Source: Chitinophagaceae bacterium UBA7600
GTDB lineage: Bacteria; Bacteroidota; Bacteroidia; Chitinophagales; Chitinophagaceae
Reading direction: 5' to 3'
NCBI GenBank assembly: GCA_002478885.1
Contig: DLKC01000063.1
Location: 53,333-117,332, forward strand
Length of the DNA stretch: 64,000 nt
Part shown: in pieces, positions 52,307 to 61,440 of the stretch
How the letters are laid out: every line of letters begins with the position of its first letter
Position numbering within the stretch: position 1 is the stretch's first letter
The notes under the pieces: generated by a model
Told to the model about the DNA's origin: nothing
What the model saw: only the letters and a program-made list of their open reading frames with translations
Databases searched by the model: none
Translations under genes and position numbers: made by a program

Positions 52307-53260
52307 ATGAAAAATTTCTTTCTTGTAGCCGGTATCGCAGTGCTTGCATCGTGCAGCAACGGTAATAGCAAATATGATGCTTCGGGCACTTTTGAATCTG
52401 ATGAGGTGATTGTATCCGCTGAACAAAACGGGCAGTTACTCGTGTTTAACGTGCAGGAAGGCGATAGCCTTGCAAAGGGAGCTGTTGTCGGCTATATCGA
52501 TTCCAGCAATCTTGTGTTACAAAAAAGCCAGGTGCAGGCCACCATTCAATCGCTTGCAGAAAAGACCACCGATGTTGGTCCTCAGGTACAGTTGCTGAAA
52601 GACCAGCTTGCGGTGCAGCATACGCAGCTCGATCATCTTGTTTATGAAAGAGACCGGATGAAAAGACTGGTGAATGCCGATGCTGCCACGCAAAAACAAC
52701 TGGATGACATGAACGCGCAGGTTGACCAGGCGCAAAAACAGATAAGGGTTACGGAGCAGCAGATCAATGTTACCCTGAATACTACTGGCACTCAAAACAG
52801 GAGCATCCTGAGTGAAGCCGATCCATTGCAAAAGCAAGTGGCACAGATACAGGAACAGCTTTCAAAGGCCAGCGTTGTGAATCCGCTCAACGGGACGGTG
52901 CTTGCAAAATATGCTGAGCAGGGCGAAATGACTGCAGCGGGAAAAGCCCTTTATAAGATCGCTGACCTTAGTTATTTGAACCTGCGTGCTTATATCACTG
53001 GCTCGCAGTTGCCGGGTATACAATTAAACCAACCTGTAACAGTGCTGGTCGACAGCGGCGAGAACAGTTATCGCCATTACAGCGGAACCATTACGTGGGT
53101 ATCAGACAAAGCTGAATTTACCCCTAAGACCATACAGACAAAAGATGAACGTGCCAATCTTGTATATGCGATCAAAGTGCGGGTAAAGAATGATGGCTAT
53201 CTTAAGATAGGCATGTATGGTGAATTGCAATTAAATGAAACAGTCCCGGCGAAAAACTAG
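52307..53260 (+). CDS. HlyD-type adaptor lipoprotein of the ABC exporter
   Basis: A 317-residue lipoprotein (MKNFFLVAGIAVLASC, lipid Cys16). Lipoyl half (VFNVQEGDSLAKGAVVGYID), coiled coil (about 60-165), second lipoyl half (VNPLNGTVLAKYAEQGEMTA), then a beta-barrel ending EFTPKTIQTKDERANLVYAI. It resembles YbhG of E. coli, the adaptor of the YbhFSR exporter. I start at ATG 52307; the frame is open from a TTG at 52286 but that start is unlikely. Part of the tetR operon. Confidence 0.88.
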   Translation: MKNFFLVAGIAVLASCSNGNSKYDASGTFESDEVIVSAEQNGQLLVFNVQEGDSLAKGAVVGYIDSSNLVLQKSQVQATIQSLAEKTTDVGPQVQLLKDQLAVQHTQLDHLVYERDRMKRLVNADAATQKQLDDMNAQVDQAQKQIRVTEQQINVTLNTTGTQNRSILSEADPLQKQVAQIQEQLSKASVVNPLNGTVLAKYAEQGEMTAAGKALYKIADLSYLNLRAYITGSQLPGIQLNQPVTVLVDSGENSYRHYSGTITWVSDKAEFTPKTIQTKDERANLVYAIKVRVKNDGYLKIGMYGELQLNETVPAKN

Positions 53261-53264
53261 TGCG

Positions 53265-54182
53265 ATGCCTGCAGTTGTTGTAAATAGTCTTAGTAAACAT
53301 TATGGAACAAAGAAAGCTGTAATAAATGCAGTGAAGGCTGTTTCGTTCGATGTGGCGAAGGGCGAGTTGTTTGGCATTATTGGCCCGGACGGAGCGGGTA
53401 AGACTTCTTTATTCCGCATGCTTACCACGTTGTTATTGCCTGATGGCGGCTCTGCAACGGTTGATGGTTCTGACATTGTTAAAGATTTCAAGGCCATACG
53501 CAATAAGGTGGGTTATATGCCCGGCAGGTTTTCTCTATACCAGGATTTGTCGGTAGAAGAGAACATGCGCTTTTTCGCTACCATTTTCAACACTTCCATC
53601 GAAAAGAATTATGACCTCGTAAAAGATATTTACAGCCAGATAGAGCCCTTTAAAACAAGGAAGGCAGGTAAGCTTTCCGGCGGCATGAAACAGAAGCTGG
53701 CATTAAGCTGTGCATTAATCCACCGCCCCGTGGTTTTGTTCCTTGATGAACCAACCACCGGCGTTGATGCAGTATCGAGAAAGGAGTTCTGGGAAATGCT
53801 GAAGCGTTTAAAAGAACAGGGCATTACCATACTCGTTTCCACGCCTTATATGGATGAAGCCAATCTCTGCGACCGGATTGGGTTGATGCAGGATGGCAGA
53901 TTGCTGTCGATCGGCACGCCGAAGGAAATAACGGGTTCGTTCAAAGAAACCATTCTCGCTGTTAAGGCAGGCGATATGTACCAGCTGTTAAAAAGCCTGC
54001 ATGATTTACCGGCAATAAAAGATGCTTATTCTTTTGGCGAGTATCACCACGCAGTGATGAGGGAAGGCTTTGATAAATCCGAACTTGAAAAATATTTACA
54101 GGAAAAAGGAAATGTTGCTGTTGAAATAAAGACCACGGAACCCGGCATTGAAGATTGTTTTATGCAACTGATGAAGAATTAA
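53265..54182 (+). CDS. ABC transporter ATPase, first of the pair
   Basis: A 305-residue ATP-binding subunit: Walker A GPDGAGKT (note Asp where Asn is usual), signature LSGGMKQ, Walker B VLFLDEPTTGVD and H-loop-region VSTPYMDEANLCDR. It is of the drug/antibiotic exporter class. I start at Met 53265, 4 bp after the stop of the adaptor gene; an in-frame ATG at 53235 would overlap the adaptor. The H-loop His is replaced: VSTPYMDEA has Pro-Tyr where the second ATPase has TTHYMDEA, so the first ATPase may be catalytically weaker. Confidence 0.88.
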   Translation: MPAVVVNSLSKHYGTKKAVINAVKAVSFDVAKGELFGIIGPDGAGKTSLFRMLTTLLLPDGGSATVDGSDIVKDFKAIRNKVGYMPGRFSLYQDLSVEENMRFFATIFNTSIEKNYDLVKDIYSQIEPFKTRKAGKLSGGMKQKLALSCALIHRPVVLFLDEPTTGVDAVSRKEFWEMLKRLKEQGITILVSTPYMDEANLCDRIGLMQDGRLLSIGTPKEITGSFKETILAVKAGDMYQLLKSLHDLPAIKDAYSFGEYHHAVMREGFDKSELEKYLQEKGNVAVEIKTTEPGIEDCFMQLMKN

Positions 54183-54184
54183 AT

Positions 54185-54928
54185 ATGGCCAGCGAAAAAA
54201 TTATCACAACCAGGAACCTCACCAAGCGCTTTGGCGACTTTACGGCGGTTGACCATATTTCTTTCGAGGTAGACAAGGGAGAAATATTTGGTTTTCTTGG
54301 TGCAAACGGGGCAGGTAAAACCACCGCCATGCGTATGCTTTGCGGCCTGAGCATGCCCACATCGGGTGAAGCAACCATCGCCGGTTTTGATGTGTATAAG
54401 AGCACGGAAAAGATCAAGCGGAGCATCGGTTATATGAGCCAGAAATTTTCTTTGTATGAAGACCTGACCGTAAAGGAAAATATCCGGTTTTATGCGGGCA
54501 TTTATGGCAAGAGCAATTCATTCATTAAAGAAAAGACCGCTTTGCTTGTAAAGCAATTGCATCTTGAGGCGGAGGCGGACAAACTGGTAAAAGGCTTGCC
54601 GCTTGGTTGGAAGCAGAAGCTCGCTTTTTCTGTTGCCATCTTTCATGAGCCACAGATCGTTTTTCTCGATGAGCCAACGGGTGGCGTTGATCCTGTTACC
54701 AGGCGCGAGTTCTGGAACCTTATTTACGAAGCGGCGGCAACGGGCATCACGATATTTGTGACCACGCATTATATGGACGAAGCCGAGTATTGCAACCGGG
54801 TTTCTATTATGGTTGACGGGCGCATTGATGCACTCGACTCGCCCTTTAACCTGAAGCAACAGTTCAATGCAAAGTCGATGGACGAAGTGTTCTTACAGCT
54901 GGCAAGAAAGGCGAGCCGGGGGGAGTAA
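54185..54928 (+). CDS. ABC transporter ATPase, second of the pair
   Basis: A 247-residue ATP-binding subunit with canonical Walker A GANGAGKTT, Walker B VFLDEPTGGVDP and H-loop FVTTHYMDEAEYC. The signature motif is degenerate: KGLPLGWKQKLAF in place of LSGG-Q. Together with the first ATPase (canonical signature, altered H-loop) it looks like a complementary asymmetric pair. Start at Met 54185, 2 bp after the upstream stop. Two permeases follow after a 312-bp repeat-filled gap. Confidence 0.88.
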   Translation: MASEKIITTRNLTKRFGDFTAVDHISFEVDKGEIFGFLGANGAGKTTAMRMLCGLSMPTSGEATIAGFDVYKSTEKIKRSIGYMSQKFSLYEDLTVKENIRFYAGIYGKSNSFIKEKTALLVKQLHLEAEADKLVKGLPLGWKQKLAFSVAIFHEPQIVFLDEPTGGVDPVTRREFWNLIYEAAATGITIFVTTHYMDEAEYCNRVSIMVDGRIDALDSPFNLKQQFNAKSMDEVFLQLARKASRGE

Positions 54929-54965
54929 AACAGCAAATACTGGCCCGGCTGTGGAACAGGGATGT

Positions 54966-55000
54966 GGCTTTACTTCCCGCAACCGGCGGGACACTTGTAC
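54966..55000 (-). repeat. Modified repeat arm with inner hairpin
   Basis: Keeps GGCTTTACTT at one end and CACTTGTAC at the other, but the middle is CCCGC-AACC-GGCGGG, a small hairpin in place of GCGTCG. Confidence 0.5.
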
Positions 55001-55074
55001 GGTAAAACACAAGCAGCGAAGAAAGTTATTGTGATGGAAATTACTTTCTGTCTTTGCTGACTTCCTGATTAACT

Positions 55075-55120
55075 GCACAAGTGCGTGATCCCGAATCGTT
55101 CCTCCCGGGGCAAGCAATGC
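55075..55120 (+). repeat. Extended repeat variant
   Basis: GCACAAGTGCGTGATCCCG then AATCGTTCCTCCCGGGGCAA, similar to 14543-14586 and 50123-50165. Confidence 0.55.
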
Positions 55121-55161
55121 CGCACAGGCGGCACTTCGCTTTGCTCAGCAATGGAGCGATC

Positions 55162-55181
55162 GTACAAGTGTGCGACGCAAG
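55162..55181 (+). repeat. Dispersed repeat arm, type A
   Basis: GTACAAGTGTGCGACGCAAG with GAGGCGATGCCATG tail; 59 bp before the first permease. Confidence 0.85.
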
Positions 55182-55240
55182 AGGCGATGCCATGAAAAGC
55201 AGGAGCCGGTAAACAAAAGTGTTTTTATACATACATTCTT

Positions 55241-56347
55241 ATGAAACAATTTTTCTCCTTCGTAACGAAAGAGTTCTACCACATCTGGCGCGACAGGCGA
55301 ACTATGTTCATCCTGCTGGGTATGCCCATTGTGCAGATCATTATTTTTGGTTTTGCCCTTACGAACGAAGTGAAGAATTCGAAGATCGCGGTATTTGACC
55401 AGGCGCAGGATGCATCGTCGAAACAGCTGGTTGCCAAGATAAGTTCCAGCGCGTATTTTGATATTGCCGCCATTATACATACCCAGCAAGAGATCGACGA
55501 TGTTTTTAAACGCAATGAAGTGAAGATGGTGCTGGTTATTCCCGCTTCATTTGCCAATGACCTTAAACATGTAAACAATGCGCAGGTGCAACTGATCGCC
55601 GACGCGTCGGACCCGAATAATGCCAGCACCCTGATTAATTATGCATCGGTGATCATCAAAGATTACCAGCAGCAGCTGGCGCTAGACAACAAGGTCCCCT
55701 ATAACATTAACACGCAGGTGCGCATGTTGTATAACCCGCAATTAAAGGGCGCTTACAGTTTTGTGCCGGGTGTAATGGCCATGGTGCTGATGCTTGTGTG
55801 CACGATGATGACAGCCATTACGATAGTGCGGGAGAAGGAGATGGGCACGATGGAGGTGATGCTTGTTTCGCCGGTTCGGCCATTAAAGATCGTGATTGCC
55901 AAAGCCGTGCCTTATCTCTTGTTGAGCCTGATCAATATTGCCAGCATTTTATTGCTCAGTGTTTTTGTGCTTGATGTGCCCATTAAGGGAAGCCTGGTAT
56001 TGCTGGTGAGCGAAGGCATATTGTTTACGATCACCTGTTTGTCGTTCGGGCTGCTGATCTCGGCGGTAACCGCATCGCAGCAAATGGCCATGTTTATATC
56101 GCTTACGGGTATGTTTTTGCCAACAGTGATGTTGAGCGGGTTTATGTTCCCGATAGAGAATATGCCGTTGCCACTACGGGTACTGTCGAATGCAGTTCCG
56201 GCGAGGTGGTTTTACCAGATCGTTAAATCGGTTATGATCAAAGGGCTTGATATAACAGGTGTGTGGAAAGAGACGCTGATCTTAACGGGTATGACCGTGT
56301 TCCTGCTGACCCTTGCGATCAGGAAATTTAAAATACGGTTGGCATAA
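55241..56347 (+). CDS. ABC-2 type permease, first
   Basis: A 368-residue membrane protein of the ABC-2/YhgE-like exporter class (YbhS/YbhR type). One N-terminal helix (MFILLGMPIVQIIIFGFAL), a large soluble periplasmic domain (about 45-165), then about five more helices in the C-terminal half (VMAMVLMLVCTMMTAITIV, LLSLINIASILLLSVFVL, LLVSEGILFTITCLSFGLLI). The loop VREKEMGTMEVMLVSP is the conserved ABC-2 signature. It exports a compound with the two ATPases and the adaptor. Confidence 0.9.
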   Translation: MKQFFSFVTKEFYHIWRDRRTMFILLGMPIVQIIIFGFALTNEVKNSKIAVFDQAQDASSKQLVAKISSSAYFDIAAIIHTQQEIDDVFKRNEVKMVLVIPASFANDLKHVNNAQVQLIADASDPNNASTLINYASVIIKDYQQQLALDNKVPYNINTQVRMLYNPQLKGAYSFVPGVMAMVLMLVCTMMTAITIVREKEMGTMEVMLVSPVRPLKIVIAKAVPYLLLSLINIASILLLSVFVLDVPIKGSLVLLVSEGILFTITCLSFGLLISAVTASQQMAMFISLTGMFLPTVMLSGFMFPIENMPLPLRVLSNAVPARWFYQIVKSVMIKGLDITGVWKETLILTGMTVFLLTLAIRKFKIRLA

Positions 56348-56371
56348 AGTTTTTGTGTTAAACATTATCAA

Positions 56372-57490
56372 ATGCGCACATTACGATTTTTACTGCAAAA
56401 AGAGTTCCGGCAGATCTTCCGTGACCCGGGTATCATCAGGGTGATCTTTATGATGCCGACGGTGCAACTGCTTTTATTGCCGTGGGCAGCGGATTATGAA
56501 GTGAAGAACATACATCTTGCCGTTGTTGACAATGACCATGGCACGTATGCGCAGCAGCTTATTTCGAAGATCACTTCTTCGGGGTATTTTCAACTGGACA
56601 TTTATACGGCTTCCTATAAAGACGCGTTGCATGAAATTGAAAATGATGAAGCAGACATTATCCTGCAGATACCCGCCTCGTTTGAAAAGGACCTGGTGAA
56701 AGAACAGTCGTCCGCGCTTTTTATGGCGGTGAACGCGATCAATGGCACAAAGGCAGGGCTGGGCTCTTCTTACCTGCAAACGATTGTTGGCAATTTCAAT
56801 CATGATATAAGACTGAAGTGGCTGCAGCCGGTGCAGACCAGCGCTGCAACCAATATTGACATTACTTCGGTCAACCGCTTTAACCCGCTGATGAATTATA
56901 AGGACTTTATGGTGCCGGGTATACTGGTGGTTCTTGTAACCATGGTGGGCTCATTCCTGGCGGCGATGAATATTGTGAAAGAAAAGGAGATCGGGACCAT
57001 TGAACAGATCAATGTAACACCGATCAGGAAATACCATTTTATACTGGGGAAACTGATCCCATTCTGGGTGCTAGGCCTGATCATTTTAACCATAGGCCTT
57101 GCGATTGCCCGGGTTGCATATGGCATTATTCCCGAGGGAAGTTTATTGACTATTTATATTTTTGCCGCGATCTATTTGCTGGCAGTGCTCGGGCTTGGGT
57201 TGCTGATATCGACCTACTGCGCTACCCAGCAGCAGGCTATGCTTATCTCTTTTTTCCTGATGATGATCTTTATATTGCTGAGCGGTTTGTACACACCGAT
57301 AGACAGTATGCCCGTGTGGGCGCAATGGATCACCAAATTTAACCCTGTCTCTTATTTTATACAGGTGATGCGCATGGTGGTATTAAAGGGCAGCAGCCTG
57401 CGCGATATACAGTCACAGTTATTTACCGTACTGGGTTTTGCCGCCGTGCTGAATGGGTGGGCGGTGCTGAGCTATCGCAAGCGGGCGTAG
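56372..57490 (+). CDS. ABC-2 type permease, second
   Basis: A 372-residue partner of the preceding permease, 24 bp downstream and similar in layout: N-terminal helix (GIIRVIFMMPTVQLLLLPWA), periplasmic domain, and a C-terminal block of helices with the signature VKEKEIGTIEQINVTP. With two ATPases, two permeases and an adaptor the operon is complete except for an outer-membrane channel, which may be the TolC encoded at 22878. No terminator is seen after it. Confidence 0.9.
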   Translation: MRTLRFLLQKEFRQIFRDPGIIRVIFMMPTVQLLLLPWAADYEVKNIHLAVVDNDHGTYAQQLISKITSSGYFQLDIYTASYKDALHEIENDEADIILQIPASFEKDLVKEQSSALFMAVNAINGTKAGLGSSYLQTIVGNFNHDIRLKWLQPVQTSAATNIDITSVNRFNPLMNYKDFMVPGILVVLVTMVGSFLAAMNIVKEKEIGTIEQINVTPIRKYHFILGKLIPFWVLGLIILTIGLAIARVAYGIIPEGSLLTIYIFAAIYLLAVLGLGLLISTYCATQQQAMLISFFLMMIFILLSGLYTPIDSMPVWAQWITKFNPVSYFIQVMRMVVLKGSSLRDIQSQLFTVLGFAAVLNGWAVLSYRKRA

Positions 57491-57881
57491 CCCGGCTATT
57501 TTTGGTGGTAAATGGGTGCAATTTCCCCTATTTTTACCTGCTGTTTTTCATTGGACCGGCATCAATTCCCTCGCTGCCGATGGGTGGCACGGATACTGCA
57601 GGGGCTGCACTATGTCACTTTTCTTCTCCCGCCCGATCCTGGGCCCGGAACGCCTTATGTGCGCTTTTACTACGCCTTTAGTATTACTTATGTACCGCTC
57701 CGGTATTGGTCAGCTATTGCTTTGGTTGCGGTGGGGGGCCGATAAAACCAGCATTAAGTGCACCGGAAACCGATGAGAAGGGCATTTACAGCCCGGGACC
57801 GTTGTATTTTTAGTAACGTTACCCCTGATTTTTAGTAATGCTGCTATTGTTTTTTAGCCGGATCGCTGTTAAATTTGGTAT
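57491..57881. other. 391-bp stretch without a convincing gene
   Basis: Several short overlapping plus-strand frames (57457-57776) exist, but none has a clear start, motif or codon pattern. It contains two direct copies of TTTTTAGTAA (near 57809 and 57829) and the promoter at 57847-57877. Confidence 0.5.
57847..57877 (+). promoter_or_regulatory. Bacteroidota promoter, almost at the start codon
   Basis: TTG at 57847-57849 and TAAATTTG at 57870-57877, separated by 20 nt; the -7 box ends 4 nt before the ATG at 57882. Same geometry as hemJ. Confidence 0.6.
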
Positions 57882-58373
57882 ATGGCGAAGCAAGCCGGGC
57901 AAATATTAATCACGGGCACTATTGACCAGTTGTGTTTTTACCAGATGGACGGGATCTTTTATGTACGCAAAAAGAGCTCGCTTTCGGGTAAAAGGGTAAA
58001 GGGAGACCCCGCTTTTGCCGGCACGATGCGGTATGCGAACCTGCTGGCGGAGGCGGCAAAAATCGCTTCCGGTTTATACCGCGTATTACCGGTTGAGCAA
58101 AAGGCGAAAGGATTGTACAAGGTATTGACCGGCAAGGTGATGCAATTATTGAAAGCAGGAAAGAGCGCGGAGCAGGTCGTTGGCCTGCTGCAGGAGTTGC
58201 CTGCGCCTGAAGCGCCGGTAATGACGACGGAGGAAGCGCAACAACAGGCGCAACCGGTTCGGGTACCCGCTGTTAATAAGTTTGCCGGGGCTGTCAAGGT
58301 TATCGTGCCGGCCAATGTTCCCGCAGTGGAAAATGCGCCTGTGTCGGAAGTGAATTGCTTTAACCCACCTTAG
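57882..58373 (+). CDS. Bacteroidota-type hypothetical protein
   Basis: A 163-residue cytoplasmic protein. It opens with GQILITGTIDQLCFYQMDGI and carries KKSSLSGKRVKGDPAFAGTM, a pattern I recall from small Bacteroidota hypothetical proteins; the role is unknown. A helical stretch (about 52-105) and an Ala/Pro/Val-rich tail follow. No membrane segment or signal. It is preceded by a strong near-leaderless promoter, so it is likely expressed on its own. Confidence 0.7.
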   Translation: MAKQAGQILITGTIDQLCFYQMDGIFYVRKKSSLSGKRVKGDPAFAGTMRYANLLAEAAKIASGLYRVLPVEQKAKGLYKVLTGKVMQLLKAGKSAEQVVGLLQELPAPEAPVMTTEEAQQQAQPVRVPAVNKFAGAVKVIVPANVPAVENAPVSEVNCFNPP

Positions 58374-58689
58374 GACACAGCCCAGTCAGCCACTTTAACT
58401 TGCATGGGTAACACCACCGATGTTACATGGAGCACTTTCCTGTCTCAGCGTGTCGCTGAATTATAATAACTGCTATCCGGCGTACCTCCCCATTTGTGCC
58501 ATTGCGGGAAATATTACGTACCCAACGATGACTGGCATTCCCAACTACTCCAGGCACTTTCTATTCATTGTTTTTATTGCTGCAGGGTAATCATTCATTT
58601 CTGTAAACTGCCACTCAAATCTGTCAAGTAATCATTGCCAGTTCTATTTCGGGGCGGCCGGCAGTAAGTTTATTGCTTAAAAGCAATTT
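58374..58689. other. 316-bp intergenic region
   Basis: No gene seen. A small inverted repeat TTGCTT-AA-AAGCAA (58673-58686) lies immediately before the start codon at 58690 and may affect translation or regulation. No -7 box seen. Confidence 0.5.
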
Positions 58690-61104
58690 ATGAAAACTAA
58701 TGCCCGCATCCGCATTCTATCAATACCTGTTACCTGTTTTTTCTGCTTACTTGCCGGCAGTGCAAATGCCCAAAATACTTTTCCTGCTACAGGAAGAGCC
58801 GGTATATATACAACTGCTCCGGCTGCTTCCTTACAGGTAAAAGGAGGCGCACGGATCGGCAACACAGCCAATTATGTAAACATAGATAGTGCAACCGGTA
58901 ATCTCAGTTTTGCCGGAACGTCCGGGTATAGTGTCGCTGGCAACAAATATGCGTTTCAATATTCAGGCAATACGAATTATGGTTTATTTTTCAACTCAAC
59001 AAGTGTACAATATGAATTCCGAAATGGAAGTGCCGTTCCTGTTTTTACTGTTAATGCGAATACAGGCAACAGTGTATTCAATGGTACACTTAAAGTAGGT
59101 GCATATACATTGCCTGTAACTGACGGCAGCAATGGACAATTATTGAAAACAAATGGAGCAGGTGTTCTAACATGGAGCAATGATAATAGTGGCTCAGGGT
59201 CTGGCTGGTCACTTACAGGTAATTCCGGCACAAGTCCTTCGACAAATTTTATTGGTACTACTGATGGTCAACCTTTAATTTTCAAGGTAAATAATATACG
59301 GGCAGGTTTTATTAATAACAGTACCTATAACACCAGTTTTGGATACCAGGCATTAATTTCCGGCACTACCGGAAATTTTAATACAGCCAATGGATATGCT
59401 TCACTACAAAATAATGCGTCCGGCGTTAGTAATACTGCTGCCGGATATTATTCACTTTTTAGTAACACATCGGGTAACAGTAATACTGCTACCGGCACGC
59501 TGTCGCTTGCTGCCAATACTATTGGTTCTGAAAACACTGCAATTGGTATTGGTTCCCTAAATGCCAACAATGCAAGTGATAATACTGCTGCCGGTGCCTA
59601 TTCACTTACAGTAAATACCAGCGGCGCATTAAATTCTGCAACGGGTGCTTACTCTCTTTATTCAAATACCACCGGCAGTAATAATGTGGCAAATGGCGGT
59701 AATGCACTTTATTCTAATACAGAAGGAAATTTTAATACAGCCGGCGGCGCCTTTGCAAACTATCGGAATACTACGGGTGTTGAAAACACTTCCTACGGAT
59801 ATTCGTCTCTTTATAAAAATACCACAGGCAACTACAATGTAGCGATAGGTTCTAATGCTCTTTATTCGAATACAAATGCTGAATATAATATCGGTATTGG
59901 AGCTTATGCCCTTTATTCAAATAATAGTAGCGGAGACAATAATATAGCTATAGGCAATCGTGCCCTCTATAGTGCCGCAGGCGGAGGCATATTGAATGTT
60001 GCTATTGGGGGCCTGGCCCTGTACAATGCTACAGGTTTTTTGAATATAAATAATGTAGCTGTAGGGTATCAAAGTCTCTATCAAAATACGCAGGGCTATC
60101 AAAATACTGCTGTTGGAAGAAATGCCTTATACACAAATACTACAGGAACCGACAATACTGCTTTGGGTAATTTTGCCGATGTAGGTTCTGCGAACTTATC
60201 AAATGCAACCGCTATAGGTGCTGATGCCATTGTAAATGCAACAAATAAAGTAGTTATCGGAAGTAATACGGCGGGCATGGTTATAGGCGGTTATGCCCCA
60301 TGGAGTAACCTTAGTGATGGCAGGTTTAAAGAAAATGTAAAAGAAGATGTGCCCGGCTTAAAATTTATTAACAAGCTACACCCCGTGACTTATACCATCA
60401 ATACAAAAAAATTGGATGAACATATTATGCAGAATATGCCCGATAGTATCAGGGCAAAAAGAATGCAAAGTGCCGAATCTTACGCTAAAGCAACTACCAA
60501 AATACAAACAGGTTTAATTGCACAGGATGTAGAAAAAGCGGCAAAAGACTTAGGTTATAGTTTTGATGGCGTAAATGCACCGCAAAACTCCACAGATAAC
60601 TATAGTGTTGCTTATAGCCAGTTTATTATGCCTTTAATAAAAGCTGTACAGGAGCTTTCCAAAATAAACGATGCAAAAGATGCGAGGATTGATACACTGC
60701 AAAAGCAAAATAGTGATCTTCAAAAACAATTCAATGATTTAAAAACCCAGGTATTATCCATTCAGCAAAAGCAGGAAAGTTGCAGCCCATGCAGTGGAGC
60801 TGTTTCAGCGCAATCACAATCATACTCAACAACATTAAGTGATGCATCAGTACTCTTGCAAAACATACCCAATCCTTTCACCCATACAACAATGATCAAT
60901 TACTCCCTTCCTCCAAACTTTGTGCGTGCACAAATTATTATTACGGATAAAACCGGCAAAACACTTAAAACTGTTACTGTTTCGGGGAGTGGCAAGGGGA
61001 GCTTAAGGGTAGATGCCTCCACCCTTTCGTCAGGTGCCTATCAATATTCGCTCGTGGTTGACGGAAAGCTGGTTGCGACAAAGCAAATGGTATTGGCTAA
61101 ATAA
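58690..61104 (+). CDS. Large exported protein with S74 chaperone domain and T9SS sorting tail
   Basis: An 804-residue protein in six parts. Signal peptide (about 1-27, ending SANAQ). A beta-rich head (30-200). A stack of YadA-head-like repeats (about 210-520) such as NTAIGIGSLNANNASDN, VAIGSNALYSNT and NTALGNFADVGS. An S74 tail-fibre chaperone domain (about 540-650) beginning SDGRFKENVKEDVPGLKFIN. A coiled coil (about 655-695). A T9SS type A sorting domain (about 720-804; IPNPFTHTTMINYSLP ... GAYQYSLVVDGK). The S74 domain in phage fibres helps trimerise and then cuts itself off. It is secreted through T9SS to the cell surface, probably as a trimeric adhesin-like fibre. Confidence 0.85.
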   Translation: MKTNARIRILSIPVTCFFCLLAGSANAQNTFPATGRAGIYTTAPAASLQVKGGARIGNTANYVNIDSATGNLSFAGTSGYSVAGNKYAFQYSGNTNYGLFFNSTSVQYEFRNGSAVPVFTVNANTGNSVFNGTLKVGAYTLPVTDGSNGQLLKTNGAGVLTWSNDNSGSGSGWSLTGNSGTSPSTNFIGTTDGQPLIFKVNNIRAGFINNSTYNTSFGYQALISGTTGNFNTANGYASLQNNASGVSNTAAGYYSLFSNTSGNSNTATGTLSLAANTIGSENTAIGIGSLNANNASDNTAAGAYSLTVNTSGALNSATGAYSLYSNTTGSNNVANGGNALYSNTEGNFNTAGGAFANYRNTTGVENTSYGYSSLYKNTTGNYNVAIGSNALYSNTNAEYNIGIGAYALYSNNSSGDNNIAIGNRALYSAAGGGILNVAIGGLALYNATGFLNINNVAVGYQSLYQNTQGYQNTAVGRNALYTNTTGTDNTALGNFADVGSANLSNATAIGADAIVNATNKVVIGSNTAGMVIGGYAPWSNLSDGRFKENVKEDVPGLKFINKLHPVTYTINTKKLDEHIMQNMPDSIRAKRMQSAESYAKATTKIQTGLIAQDVEKAAKDLGYSFDGVNAPQNSTDNYSVAYSQFIMPLIKAVQELSKINDAKDARIDTLQKQNSDLQKQFNDLKTQVLSIQQKQESCSPCSGAVSAQSQSYSTTLSDASVLLQNIPNPFTHTTMINYSLPPNFVRAQIIITDKTGKTLKTVTVSGSGKGSLRVDASTLSSGAYQYSLVVDGKLVATKQMVLAK

Positions 61105-61440
61105 GTTTTGGCGGACAAGGAATTTTAAGGTATAAGTGTGCAGACGAAATGAAGTTCAATAGCAGTGCGTTTGCCGGAAGTATAAAAAAATTAACAAGGG
61201 ATATCTTTTGGCGAGGCTCAATATTACTTAAAAACATTTTATCGTCTCACTTTTTTACACATATTAAGTAATTCAATGTCTGCAAATAAATTAAGCAGGA
61301 AGATTTTAATTGTGTAAATATCTGTGCCAGCTTTTCTGATAACATAATGAATAGTTAATCGTATGACCAGCAACTTTTGAAACAATAAACAACTGCTTCT
61401 ATCATTTAAAAAATTGCATTTCAGTTTTTTTACTAAAACG
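61105..61440. other. 336-bp intergenic region between convergent genes
   Basis: A/T-rich sequence without a gene. I see no clear terminator hairpin and no dispersed repeat arm. Confidence 0.5.

Larger units (their letters stand above)
54929..55240. other. 312-bp repeat-filled gap inside the export operon
   Basis: Separates the ATPase from the permeases. It holds a modified arm (54966-55000, ACTTCCCGC-AACC-GGCGGGA then CACTTGTAC), an extended variant (55075-55120) and a type A arm (55162-55181). No gene seen. Confidence 0.7.

Noticed and set aside
57457..57776. Three overlapping plus-strand frames of 74-86 codons
   Set aside because: They overlap each other in different frames, show no domain or signal, and lack a start signal; no one of them can be preferred.
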